Positions 56,958-64,000 of a stretch of DNA of 64,000 nucleotides are shown piece by piece (within the stretch, counting starts at the first letter, position 1; each line of letters starts with the position of its first letter). This DNA is from Xanthobacter agilis (lineage in GTDB: Bacteria; Pseudomonadota; Alphaproteobacteria; Rhizobiales; Xanthobacteraceae). The position numbers and the translations under genes are program-made. A model generated the notes under the pieces. That model was given only the letters and a program-made list of their open reading frames with translations, searched no databases and was not told the origin of the DNA. The stretch covers positions 7,501 through 71,500 of the forward strand of contig NZ_JABWGX010000018.1 in the NCBI RefSeq assembly GCF_021730435.1, given 5' to 3'.

Positions 56958-58621
56958 CGGGCGCTCTCCGGCGCGGTCGCCACCAGCTCGGGGCCTTCGC
57001 CACCGCGAATTTCATGGTCGGCGATCTGGTAGTGCTTGGATTTCAGGCCCACCGCCTCGTCGAACCAGCGCTCCATGCGCTTGTCCATGAGCGGGTCGGA
57101 CGGGGGATGCACCGCGAAAGTACGGCCCTTCTTCAGCGCCACCACGGCGCCGTCGCGCACCACGATGTCACCGTCCTTCAACACCAGGCGCGGCGCCGCG
57201 AACATGGCCTCGCGGTCGGCCTCCTCCCGGTAGAGCACCACATCCGCCCGCGCGCCCGCGCCGAGGTGGCCGCGGTCCTTCAGGCCGAGGGTGCGGGCCG
57301 GAGCGGCGCGGGTCATGATGGCGATCTCCTCCAGCGTGTATTCGCGGGAGATCTCGGCAAGCCGCGTATGGGCACGGGCCGCCTTGTGGATGCGCGCGAG
57401 CTGCGCGTCCCGGAACGGCTTATCCATTAGCAGCCGGATGAGGTGCGGATAGGAGGTGAACGGCCCGCCGTTGGGATGATCGGTGGTGAGGTAGACCCGC
57501 CACGGGTCTTCCACCAGCAGGAACAGCTCCAGGCCGATGGCCCATTGCAGCGCGTTCACGAACGAGCTGTCACGGTAGTTGAACGGCACCACGCCGCAGC
57601 CGGCATCCATCTCGATGTCCATGCCGATCCACTTCTTGGGATCAGCGATGCCATGGTTGCGGTACTGGGACATGAGGTCGCCGGACACCGTGACCGTCTG
57701 GCCGAACATGATCTGTCCCACATCGATCGAGATGTGGGGATTGGCATTCACCGCTTCCGCGATTTCCACCGCGCCCGAGGAAAACTTGCGGTCGCCCTCG
57801 GTGCCGTAGGAATGGAACTGGATATGGGTGAGGTGCAGCGGCCAGCCCTCGGTCGCCCCGATGGTGGCGAGCGTGGTCTTCACATTGCCCGGCACACCAA
57901 GATTGCAGCCGTGCAGATGGATGGGGTGCGGAACGCCGAGTTCCGTGACCGCCCGTTGCAGGGTGTTCAGGATGCGGCGCGGGGTGAGGCCGTAATGGGG
58001 GCCAGCCTCGTCAAAGTCGAGGGTGCGCCCGTTGAACTTGAAGGCGTTGATGCCACCCGGATTGACGATCTTGATGGCACAGCACTGGGTGGCCTTGAGC
58101 ATCCAGGCCACATAATCGTTCACCGCCTGCTGGCCTTCCCCCTCCGCGATCATGCGCAGCAGGAAGTCGTCATTGCCCAGCACCAGGAAACCGCCGGTGT
58201 CGAGATTGGGAATGTCCGCCATTTCGAGATGGGCATGGCGGGCATTCGCCCCCACCATCGCCGGCTCGAACGCGGCGGTGTAGCCCATTTCCGAATAGCG
58301 GCAGCCGGTGGCGTGGGTGGTGGGCGCCGCCCGCCCGCCGCCGCAGCCGCACAGGACACCGCCGAACGGCTCGGGAAACTTCGCCCGGTCGTCGTTCATC
58401 AGCAGCCGGCCGAGGTTCACCTTGCCGCCGGCGATATGGGAGTGAAGGTCGATACCGCCCGCCAGCACCACGCAGCCGGAAGCGTCGATGACCGCGTCGG
58501 CGGCCTTGGCGTGCTCCTCCGCCGCGACGATGCGACCGTCCTCGATGAGAATGTCGCGGACCTGGTCCACGACGCCATTGGTGGGGTCGAACACCCGCCC
58601 CCCGGTAATGCGCGTGGTCAT
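56954..58621 (-). CDS. fhcA: formyltransferase/hydrolase complex subunit FhcA
   Basis: FhcA is the amidohydrolase-type subunit that hydrolyses the formyl-methanofuran analogue to formate. The 555-residue protein has the metal-binding HxH at H60/H62 (DLHSHIAGG), the NPGGINAFK segment (carbamylated-Lys region), IHLHGCNLG, LTHIQFHSYG, and the C-terminal amidohydrolase block (GHLGAGARADVVLY). The CGCGGGRAAPTTHATG stretch is typical of FmdA/FhcA. The ATG at 58621 overlaps the fhcB stop. Confidence 0.96.
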   Translation of the reverse strand: MTTRITGGRVFDPTNGVVDQVRDILIEDGRIVAAEEHAKAADAVIDASGCVVLAGGIDLHSHIAGGKVNLGRLLMNDDRAKFPEPFGGVLCGCGGGRAAPTTHATGCRYSEMGYTAAFEPAMVGANARHAHLEMADIPNLDTGGFLVLGNDDFLLRMIAEGEGQQAVNDYVAWMLKATQCCAIKIVNPGGINAFKFNGRTLDFDEAGPHYGLTPRRILNTLQRAVTELGVPHPIHLHGCNLGVPGNVKTTLATIGATEGWPLHLTHIQFHSYGTEGDRKFSSGAVEIAEAVNANPHISIDVGQIMFGQTVTVSGDLMSQYRNHGIADPKKWIGMDIEMDAGCGVVPFNYRDSSFVNALQWAIGLELFLLVEDPWRVYLTTDHPNGGPFTSYPHLIRLLMDKPFRDAQLARIHKAARAHTRLAEISREYTLEEIAIMTRAAPARTLGLKDRGHLGAGARADVVLYREEADREAMFAAPRLVLKDGDIVVRDGAVVALKKGRTFAVHPPSDPLMDKRMERWFDEAVGLKSKHYQIADHEIRGGEGPELVATAPESAR

Positions 58622-59943
58622 GCCGCCCTCCTGAGGCTTTCGAGAATGGCGGACGCCGCCTCGGCGACGCTCGGCAGTTCCGCCGGCCGCAGTGCCGTCA
58701 GCGGCAGGCACACCACCGCATCCATGCGGAAGACATGGCCGTTCTGATCCACGCCCGGCGTGCCGATGGGAATGAACACGTCCGGCTCGCGGACGAAGAC
58801 CGTGTCGGGATGGGCGAGCGCGATCACCGGTCCCCGGCCGAAGTCCGGCGGCGCATCCGGCCGGAAGGCGGACACGTGGACCATGAGGTCGGCATCCTTC
58901 AGCGCCGTGGCGCTGGCGTAGAGCTCCGGCGCATGGCGGGCGACGCCGCCGCCCACCGCCGTGCGCAGCGGATAGCCGAAGCGCCACAGGGCCATCTGGT
59001 GGGCGCCCGTGAGATTGTCACGCCCGCCCAGGGGGAAGACGGCGGAACGGGTGGTCGGGTTGAGCAGGTCGACCGCCTGGGCGGCGGCCTCCGCGACGCT
59101 GGCGGCATCGCGTCGGCCAAGCGTCGCCGCATTCCACACGAAGACCGAATATTTCGCGGCCTTGAGCGCCTGGGCGAGGCTGGCAAGACCCTCGCCTACG
59201 GCGCCATCGAGAGCAGGAACGCCCTCCACCCGGCGCCCGGCGAGAAGCGCCGCAAGCCCGTCGGCGGCCAGCGCCACCTCGGCCGGCGGCACCACGATCT
59301 CGACGAGGTCATGACCGGCGAGCGAACGACGGGCGCCCTCGGAGAGAATGTCGCCGATCACCACCACCCGGCGGCGCCCCTCCACGAACAGGGGGGCGGC
59401 GAGGGCATCGGCGCCGCGGGCCGGAACCGCCCGCTCGAAGAAGCGGTGGAAGCTGAGATCGGGGTCGGCGCCGAGCACCACCAGCAGGTCGCAATGATTG
59501 CGCACCTCGGCCAAGGTGGCGGCGATCCAGCCCCGCCGCGACAGCCGCTCCAGATTCGCGAACAGGCCCTCGGACGCGGCATGGTCGAAGCTCGCGCCGG
59601 TGACCATGGCCATATCGAACAGCCGGCTCAGGCCATCGAGATCGGCGCCGAGGCCGGTGATGGCCGCGGCGCGGCTCGCCTTCAGGTGCCCGGCGGCGGC
59701 ACGCGCCGCATCGGCGAGCGTCGCGTCGCGCCCGCCGATGCGGGGGGCCGGAGCCGGGGCGTCCTTGCGCGCCAGGAGCCGGCCAGCTTCGGCACAGGCT
59801 TTCACGGGACGAATGGTGCGCCCACGAACCGCCACTTCCAGATCATCGCAGCCAAGGCCGCAGAAAGAGCAGACCACATCCGTCACGATGCGTTCGGCCC
59901 CGTCGCGGGTCCCGTTCTCACGGGCCACGTCGTCAGTCGTCAT
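58618..59943 (-). CDS. fhcB: formyltransferase/hydrolase complex subunit FhcB
   Basis: FhcB is related to the molybdopterin-binding subunit B of archaeal formylmethanofuran dehydrogenase, but in the bacterial Fhc complex this subunit does not do redox chemistry. The 441-residue product keeps a Cys cluster near the start (C25, C28, C32 in CSFCGLGC) and the three-layer folds (VLGADPDLSFHRFF, VFIPIGTPGVDQNGHVFRMD). The ATG at 59943 is chosen because family members start shortly before the CSFCGLGC block. It is the first gene of fhcBADC. No regulator is adjacent. Confidence 0.95.
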   Translation of the reverse strand: MTTDDVARENGTRDGAERIVTDVVCSFCGLGCDDLEVAVRGRTIRPVKACAEAGRLLARKDAPAPAPRIGGRDATLADAARAAAGHLKASRAAAITGLGADLDGLSRLFDMAMVTGASFDHAASEGLFANLERLSRRGWIAATLAEVRNHCDLLVVLGADPDLSFHRFFERAVPARGADALAAPLFVEGRRRVVVIGDILSEGARRSLAGHDLVEIVVPPAEVALAADGLAALLAGRRVEGVPALDGAVGEGLASLAQALKAAKYSVFVWNAATLGRRDAASVAEAAAQAVDLLNPTTRSAVFPLGGRDNLTGAHQMALWRFGYPLRTAVGGGVARHAPELYASATALKDADLMVHVSAFRPDAPPDFGRGPVIALAHPDTVFVREPDVFIPIGTPGVDQNGHVFRMDAVVCLPLTALRPAELPSVAEAASAILESLRRAA

Positions 59944-60297
59944 GATGTCACCGTGCGAACAGCGCGAGGGAATCCGGGCGGCGCGCCGGGGCGGCACCGG
60001 GCCCATGCGGGGGCTGCGGACAAGGGGATGCTATGGGAATAGCGGGGCAATCAGCGGCCATGGCACTGCCTTGGATGGGAGAAAAGGACCCGATCAAGAC
60101 GCCGCGGCGGTTGCCCGCTTGTCGTTGCAGTGCGCTTCGAGGATGTGGTCCACTTCAGGAACCGCCCCGTGCGCCATGCGTCTGTTCTTGGAGCGGGAAG
60201 CTAACACAGTCGATCGCGGCTTGAAAACCCATCACCTGTGCGGCACCTGCGAGCAGATGTTGTGCACCGCGACACGCGCGGCGCACAATCGGCGTGT
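59944..60297. other. gene-free region upstream of fhcB
   Basis: This 354-bp region must contain the fhcBADC promoter. A hairpin of 12-base arms with one mismatch (60260-60271, 60277-60288) lies just beyond the last gene of the pqq operon and may end that transcript. I recognise no regulator site. Confidence 0.4.
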
Positions 60298-60645
60298 TCA
60301 CTTGAAGCAGCGGACCTCGGCTTCCGCCTGGGCGCGCCTGAGGTCAGCGATGGTGTCGTCATACATCTTCACACCGCGGAAGACGGAAGCCGCCTGCCCC
60401 ACCCCCTGGCGCATGGAGAGGATGGTTTCCGCCTCCACATAGCGGTCGTAGGGCAGGATGGAGGCCAGGGTATCGACCGAGCAGGCGCACCGCGTCATGG
60501 CCTCCCGCGTCTCGCCGTTGGCGCCCATGCAGCCGATCACATAATCCACCCGCGCGGCGGTGGGATAATCGTTGGCGTCGAGGGCCAGCGCGGGGCTGGT
60601 GAGAACGAGGGCGAGGGCGATGCCCTCAAGAGCCTTGCGGATCAT
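60298..60645 (-). CDS. small exported protein, last gene of the pqq operon
   Basis: This 115-residue protein has a signal peptide ([23 protein letters not shown]) and a mature part with four Cys (VIGCMG, RCACSV and the C-terminal RCFK), likely two disulfides. It overlaps the upstream gene by 20 bp. I do not recognise the family. Its position in a pqqBCDE operon of a methylotroph suggests a periplasmic role with a quinoprotein. Confidence 0.7.
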   Translation of the reverse strand: MIRKALEGIALALVLTSPALALDANDYPTAARVDYVIGCMGANGETREAMTRCACSVDTLASILPYDRYVEAETILSMRQGVGQAASVFRGVKMYDDTIADLRRAQAEAEVRCFK

Positions 60646-61354
60646 AGGTCAGAGCCTCCTCCCACAGGCGGCCGTCCTTGACGTCGGCCGTGATCGTCAT
60701 GCGCACGAACTCGCCGGGCAGGTCCGGCGCCACGTCGAACGTGTAGGTGAGCGTATCGAGTCCCCGCAGCCGCTTGGCATTCGGATCACCGGCGAAGGGC
60801 GCCACCTTCACCCGCCAGCCCTTGTAGGCGCGGCCGCCGACGGTGAACTCGGCCGGCGTCACCTCCGCCTTGTCCCGCAGGGCGGCGCGAATCGCATTCT
60901 TGAAATAGCGCGGATTGCCCAGGAGCTTGCCCGATAGGTCGGCGACGTGATTCTCCAGAAAGAGAATCAGCACCGGATTGCCGGTGACATCCTCAAAGGG
61001 GCCGGCGGCGCGGTGGCGCTCCGGGCCGAAGAAATCCACCTTCAGCGTGCGCGCCCCCGCGGGTGCACCGGCGCTGGCGGGCTCGACCTCCAGCTTGATG
61101 GTGTCGTCGAACGACGGACCCAGCTCCGGATCGGTCATCTTGCGACTGTAGCGATAGGTCAGCGCATGGCCCGGCTGGGCGGCTTCGAGTTGCGGCGTGT
61201 CAAACAGCAAAGCGGCGGCCGATGGCGGCGCGGCGACCTTCTGGGCCGCCTCTTGTGTCGCCTCTTGTGCGACCTCTTGGGCCCCGGCCGGGGCGGCGAG
61301 CGCGGACCCCAGCAGAAGCGCCAGGGCGGCACCGCGCAGAAATGGGACAGTCAC
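60626..61354 (-). CDS. exported protein of unknown function in the pqq operon
   Basis: This 242-residue protein has a signal peptide (about 1-25, ending PAGAQE), a Gln/Glu/Ala-rich linker and a C-terminal domain with alternating beta-strands ([79 protein letters not shown]). No Cys is present. Its GTG overlaps the pqqE stop (GTGA). Not recognised. Like its neighbour it is periplasmic and linked to PQQ biosynthesis by operon structure only. Confidence 0.72.
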   Translation of the reverse strand: MTVPFLRGAALALLLGSALAAPAGAQEVAQEATQEAAQKVAAPPSAAALLFDTPQLEAAQPGHALTYRYSRKMTDPELGPSFDDTIKLEVEPASAGAPAGARTLKVDFFGPERHRAAGPFEDVTGNPVLILFLENHVADLSGKLLGNPRYFKNAIRAALRDKAEVTPAEFTVGGRAYKGWRVKVAPFAGDPNAKRLRGLDTLTYTFDVAPDLPGEFVRMTITADVKDGRLWEEALTYDPQGS

Positions 61355-62550
61355 AGGTGAGCCTCCGCCTCGCGCGGCGCCGGCGCGCCGCCGATGGTGC
61401 GATAGATGTAGTCGGGAGCCGCGCCGGTCGCCTCAAGGGTGGCGAGCGCCTCCATGCGGGCGTGAAACGGTGATTTGGAGCAGGCCGGATCGGTGGCCGA
61501 GGCATCGCCCACCAGCGCCATGGCCTGACAGCGGCAGCCGCCGAAATCCATGTCGCGCCGCTCGCAACTCTGGCAGGGTTCCGGCATCCAGTCGGTGCCG
61601 CGAAAGGCGTTGAATGCCGGGTTCTCACGCCAGATGTCGCCGAGCGCGCGATCGCGCACGCTCCAGAAGTCGAGGCCGGGAATGCTCTCCGCCGCATGGC
61701 AGGGCAGCACCTTGCCGGTGGGCGTCACATTCAGCGTGCGATGCCCCCAGCCGCCGGTGCAGGGCTTGGGATAGCGGGCGTAATAATCGGGGATCACCAT
61801 GTCGATGACGAGCACCCCTTCGAGCCGCTTACGCGCCTCCTCCACCAAGGCGATGGAGCGGTCCACGTCGGGGCGGGCCGGCATCAGGGCGGCGCGGTTC
61901 ACATAGGCCCAGCCGTAATACTGCGTGTGCGCCACCTCCAGCCGCTTCGCCTTCAGCGCGACCGCGAGCGCGAGGATGTCTTCCACCTCGTCGATGTTGC
62001 CCCGGTGGATCACCGCGTTGAGGGTCAGGGGCAGGCCCAGTTCCACCACCCGACGGGCGAACGCGAGCTTCGCCTCGTGCCCGCCCTTGTAGCCGCCGAT
62101 GCGGTCCGCGGTCGGCGCGCTGGCCCCCTGCACCGAGAGCTGCACATGGTCGAGCCCGGCGTCGAAGAGCGCATCGATCATGCCGGGGGCGCGGCCGATG
62201 CCGGAGGTGATGAGATTGGTGTAGAGCCCCTCCTTCGCGCAATGGGCGGTCAGCTCCACGAGGTCGGGACGGGCGGTCGGCTCGCCGCCGGAAAGATGGA
62301 CATGCAGCACGCCGAGGGCCGCCGCCTCGCTCAGCACCCGCTTCCAGGTGGCGGTGTCGAGCTCGCCATCGCGGCGCTCCAGCTCCAGAGGGTTGGAGCA
62401 ATAGGGGCAGCGCAGCGGACAGCGGTGAGTCAACTCCGCCAACAGGCCGATGGGATGGCCGACCGGCGGCTTGCGCGCCGCCTTCGGCCCTGGCTCGATC
62501 ACGTCCGCGGCCAACTCCGGGCCGGGCGCGCTCTGGCTGGTCTCGTTCAT
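61351..62550 (-). CDS. pqqE: PqqE, radical SAM enzyme of PQQ biosynthesis
   Basis: PqqE makes the carbon-carbon crosslink between Glu and Tyr of PqqA. The 399-residue protein has the radical SAM motif CPLRCPYC (C44, C48, C51), the [10 protein letters not shown] segment and a C-terminal SPASM domain with Cys-rich [39 protein letters not shown] for auxiliary Fe-S clusters. It needs PqqD, whose gene overlaps by four bases. Confidence 0.97.
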   Translation of the reverse strand: MNETSQSAPGPELAADVIEPGPKAARKPPVGHPIGLLAELTHRCPLRCPYCSNPLELERRDGELDTATWKRVLSEAAALGVLHVHLSGGEPTARPDLVELTAHCAKEGLYTNLITSGIGRAPGMIDALFDAGLDHVQLSVQGASAPTADRIGGYKGGHEAKLAFARRVVELGLPLTLNAVIHRGNIDEVEDILALAVALKAKRLEVAHTQYYGWAYVNRAALMPARPDVDRSIALVEEARKRLEGVLVIDMVIPDYYARYPKPCTGGWGHRTLNVTPTGKVLPCHAAESIPGLDFWSVRDRALGDIWRENPAFNAFRGTDWMPEPCQSCERRDMDFGGCRCQAMALVGDASATDPACSKSPFHARMEALATLEATGAAPDYIYRTIGGAPAPREAEAHL

Positions 62551-62822
62551 CGTTCGATCACCCGGCGGGCGACGAGATCGCCGATCATGGCGAGCACGTC
62601 GCCGGCGATCACCTCCCGCTGCTCGTCATATTGAACCGCCAGCGCATCCACGATCTCGCCACAGGTGCGCGCGCCGTCCACCAGCGCCAGCACCGCGGCG
62701 GCGATGGCGTCGATGTCGAACGCGCGCTCGGGGGCGAGCAGGACATGGCGTTGGCGCACCGCGTCAAATTTCAGCTTTACCCCGCGCGGCAGGCGGGGCA
62801 CGTCGGTTTCCGCGGCGATCAT
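62547..62822 (-). CDS. pqqD: PqqD, peptide chaperone of PQQ biosynthesis
   Basis: PqqD is a small RRE-type protein that binds PqqA and presents it to PqqE. The 91-residue product has [52 protein letters not shown] and a C-terminal helix, the family pattern. The ATG at 62822 overlaps the pqqC stop; the extension to 62915 lies within pqqC. Confidence 0.95.
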   Translation of the reverse strand: MIAAETDVPRLPRGVKLKFDAVRQRHVLLAPERAFDIDAIAAAVLALVDGARTCGEIVDALAVQYDEQREVIAGDVLAMIGDLVARRVIER

Positions 62823-63610
62823 GTGGCGGCCAGACCCACGCCCGGCACCCACGCGCCCGGCGCCGGCCAGCCCGGCTCCACATAAGCGAAGTAAAGCGCG
62901 TCCAATTGCGCCCACAACACTTCGGTCTTGAAGGTCAGGGCGCGGAGAACCGCCCTCTGCTGATCCACCGTGCGGGCATTCGCCTTCACATAGTCGAGGG
63001 CAAAATCCGCATCCTTCGGCGCCTGATCGAGCCGGCGGCGGAAATAGGCCACCACGGTCTCATTGATGAAGTCGTAATGGGCGAGCATGCCGGAAATGCG
63101 CTCGGCATGGATGCCCGGCGCGAACAGCTCGGTGAGCGAGGACGCCACCGCCTCCAGCAGCGTATGCTCCGCCACGAAGCGCACATAGGCTTCCACCGCG
63201 AACTTGGTGGCCGGCAGAGCGCCCTCCTTGGACATCACATAGTCGCGGTCGAGGCCGAGCCCGTCGGTCAGCACCAGCCAGCGCTCGATGCCGCCCGAAT
63301 CCTCGCCATAGCCGTCATGGTCGGTGATGCGGTGCAGCCATTCGCGGCGCAGCTCGCGATCCTCGCAGCGGCCCATGAGGGCCGCGTCTTTCCGCGGAAT
63401 CGCGGACTGGTAGCAATAGCGGTTGAGCGCCCAGGCCCGCACCTGATCGCGATCGAGCTGGCCCGAATGCAGCAGCTTATGGAACGGGTGCAGATTGTGG
63501 TAGCGCCGCGCCCCCACCGCGCGCAAGGCCTCTTCCAGCCCCTCGGGGGTGAACGGCGTGTGCGTGGGCGCGGGCAGCGGCTCGCGGTTGATGTCGAGAT
63601 GCACGGTCAC
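62819..63610 (-). CDS. pqqC: PqqC, final-step oxidase of PQQ biosynthesis
   Basis: PqqC (pyrroloquinoline-quinone synthase) performs the ring closure and oxidation of the last intermediate without a cofactor. The 263-residue all-helical protein has the family motifs RYHNLHPFHKLLHSG, ALNRYCYQSAIPRKDAALM, RITDHDGYGEDSGGIERW and EHTLLEAVASSLTELFAP, with the conserved His and Tyr. The GTG at 63610 overlaps the pqqB stop (GTGA); a GTG at 63604 is an alternative. Confidence 0.96.
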   Translation of the reverse strand: MTVHLDINREPLPAPTHTPFTPEGLEEALRAVGARRYHNLHPFHKLLHSGQLDRDQVRAWALNRYCYQSAIPRKDAALMGRCEDRELRREWLHRITDHDGYGEDSGGIERWLVLTDGLGLDRDYVMSKEGALPATKFAVEAYVRFVAEHTLLEAVASSLTELFAPGIHAERISGMLAHYDFINETVVAYFRRRLDQAPKDADFALDYVKANARTVDQQRAVLRALTFKTEVLWAQLDALYFAYVEPGWPAPGAWVPGVGLAAT

Positions 63611-64000
63611 AGCGCGAACTCCATTCCGTCTCGGGCGACGATCCAGCCCGCCGCCTCCACCGCCAGCCGCTCGGGCGAATCCTCGATCAGCGCCGGATTG
63701 GTGTTGTTGATGTGGATGAACACGCGTCGCGCCGCCGGAATATCCGCGAGCAGGGCGATGGTGCCGTCGGCCCCCGACATGGAGAGATGGCCCATGCGGG
63801 CGCCGGTCTTCACGCCGGTACCGGCGAGCATCATCTCGTCGTCGCGATAGAGCGTGCCGTCGAAGAAGAGGAGGTCCGCCCCCGTGATCCGCGCGCGCAC
63901 GGTGTCGGTGATGGCCGCGCAGCCCGGAATGTACACGAGCCGCCTGTCGCCCGCGGTGACGGTGACGCCCACCGTGCCACCGGTTTCGGCGCCGATGACG
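63607..64000 (-). CDS. pqqB: PqqB (5' end outside window)
   Basis: PqqB is a metallo-beta-lactamase-fold protein of the PQQ pathway, reported to act as a hydroxylase. Only the C-terminal 130 residues or so are here, up to the window edge: IGAETGGTVGVTV, YIPGCAAITDTV, DLLFFDGTLYRDDEM, TGARMGHLSMSG and FIHINNTNPAL are all PqqB motifs. The GTG at 63972 is internal. pqqA would lie upstream, outside the window. Confidence 0.95.
   Translation of the reverse strand, partial: VIGAETGGTVGVTVTAGDRRLVYIPGCAAITDTVRARITGADLLFFDGTLYRDDEMMLAGTGVKTGARMGHLSMSGADGTIALLADIPAARRVFIHINNTNPALIEDSPERLAVEAAGWIVARDGMEFAL

Overview
The window is high-GC alphaproteobacterial chromosome, most likely Xanthobacteraceae (Xanthobacter, Azorhizobium or Ancylobacter type). 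The evidence is the gene content (tetrahydromethanopterin-linked formyltransferase/hydrolase genes beside a PQQ operon, malate synthase, glcDEF, lutABC, tlpA next to argH) and dispersed hairpin repeats beginning agagca-, which are typical of Rhizobiales. The genus is inferred; no rRNA or tRNA gene is visible.

Layout. 1-8.7 kb: the 3' part of an M23 peptidase, two tandem paralogous exported proteins, a DUF2267 protein, clpB with a clear terminator, a MOSC protein whose start lies in a triplicated 15-bp repeat, an ArsC/LMW-phosphatase protein and a LysE exporter. 8.7-14.3 kb: gyrB, a DUF429 protein and ligA. 14.3-25.1 kb: two 2-hydroxy-acid oxidation modules, lutABC (lactate) and glcDEF (glycolate), with a divergent lysR followed by azlCD. 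25.3-27.7 kb: thiE and malate synthase A; glycolate oxidase and malate synthase together suggest C2/glyoxylate metabolism.

27.9-35.4 kb: an operon of a small XRE regulator and six membrane/redox subunits resembling hydrogenase-4 (hyfBCEFG and hyfI). The large subunit has lost the NiFe cysteines, so this is an energy-converting-hydrogenase-related (Ehr) complex and not a hydrogenase. 35.5-42.3 kb: a small DUF protein, an orphan VanB-type reductase, a zinc alcohol dehydrogenase, an aldehyde dehydrogenase and an AcoR-type sigma-54 activator. Good sigma-54 promoter matches precede two of these genes, and palindromes suited to activator binding lie upstream of the aldehyde dehydrogenase.

42.5-51.8 kb: a DUF1800/DUF1501 exported pair, then an envelope polysaccharide locus: wecB, a BcsB-like periplasmic protein, an NfrB-type glycosyltransferase with two MshEN-type (c-di-GMP-binding) repeat pairs, and an exported protein of unknown fold. 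52.1-55.0 kb: tlpA and argH (divergent, 15 bp apart), a 16-bp parS-like palindrome after argH, and a cytochrome c. 55.2-64 kb: fhcBADC (formaldehyde oxidation) and pqqBCDE plus two exported proteins, both on the minus strand; pqqB is cut by the window end.

The two clusters most worth following are the Ehr operon and the c-di-GMP-linked NfrB/BcsB/WecB locus.
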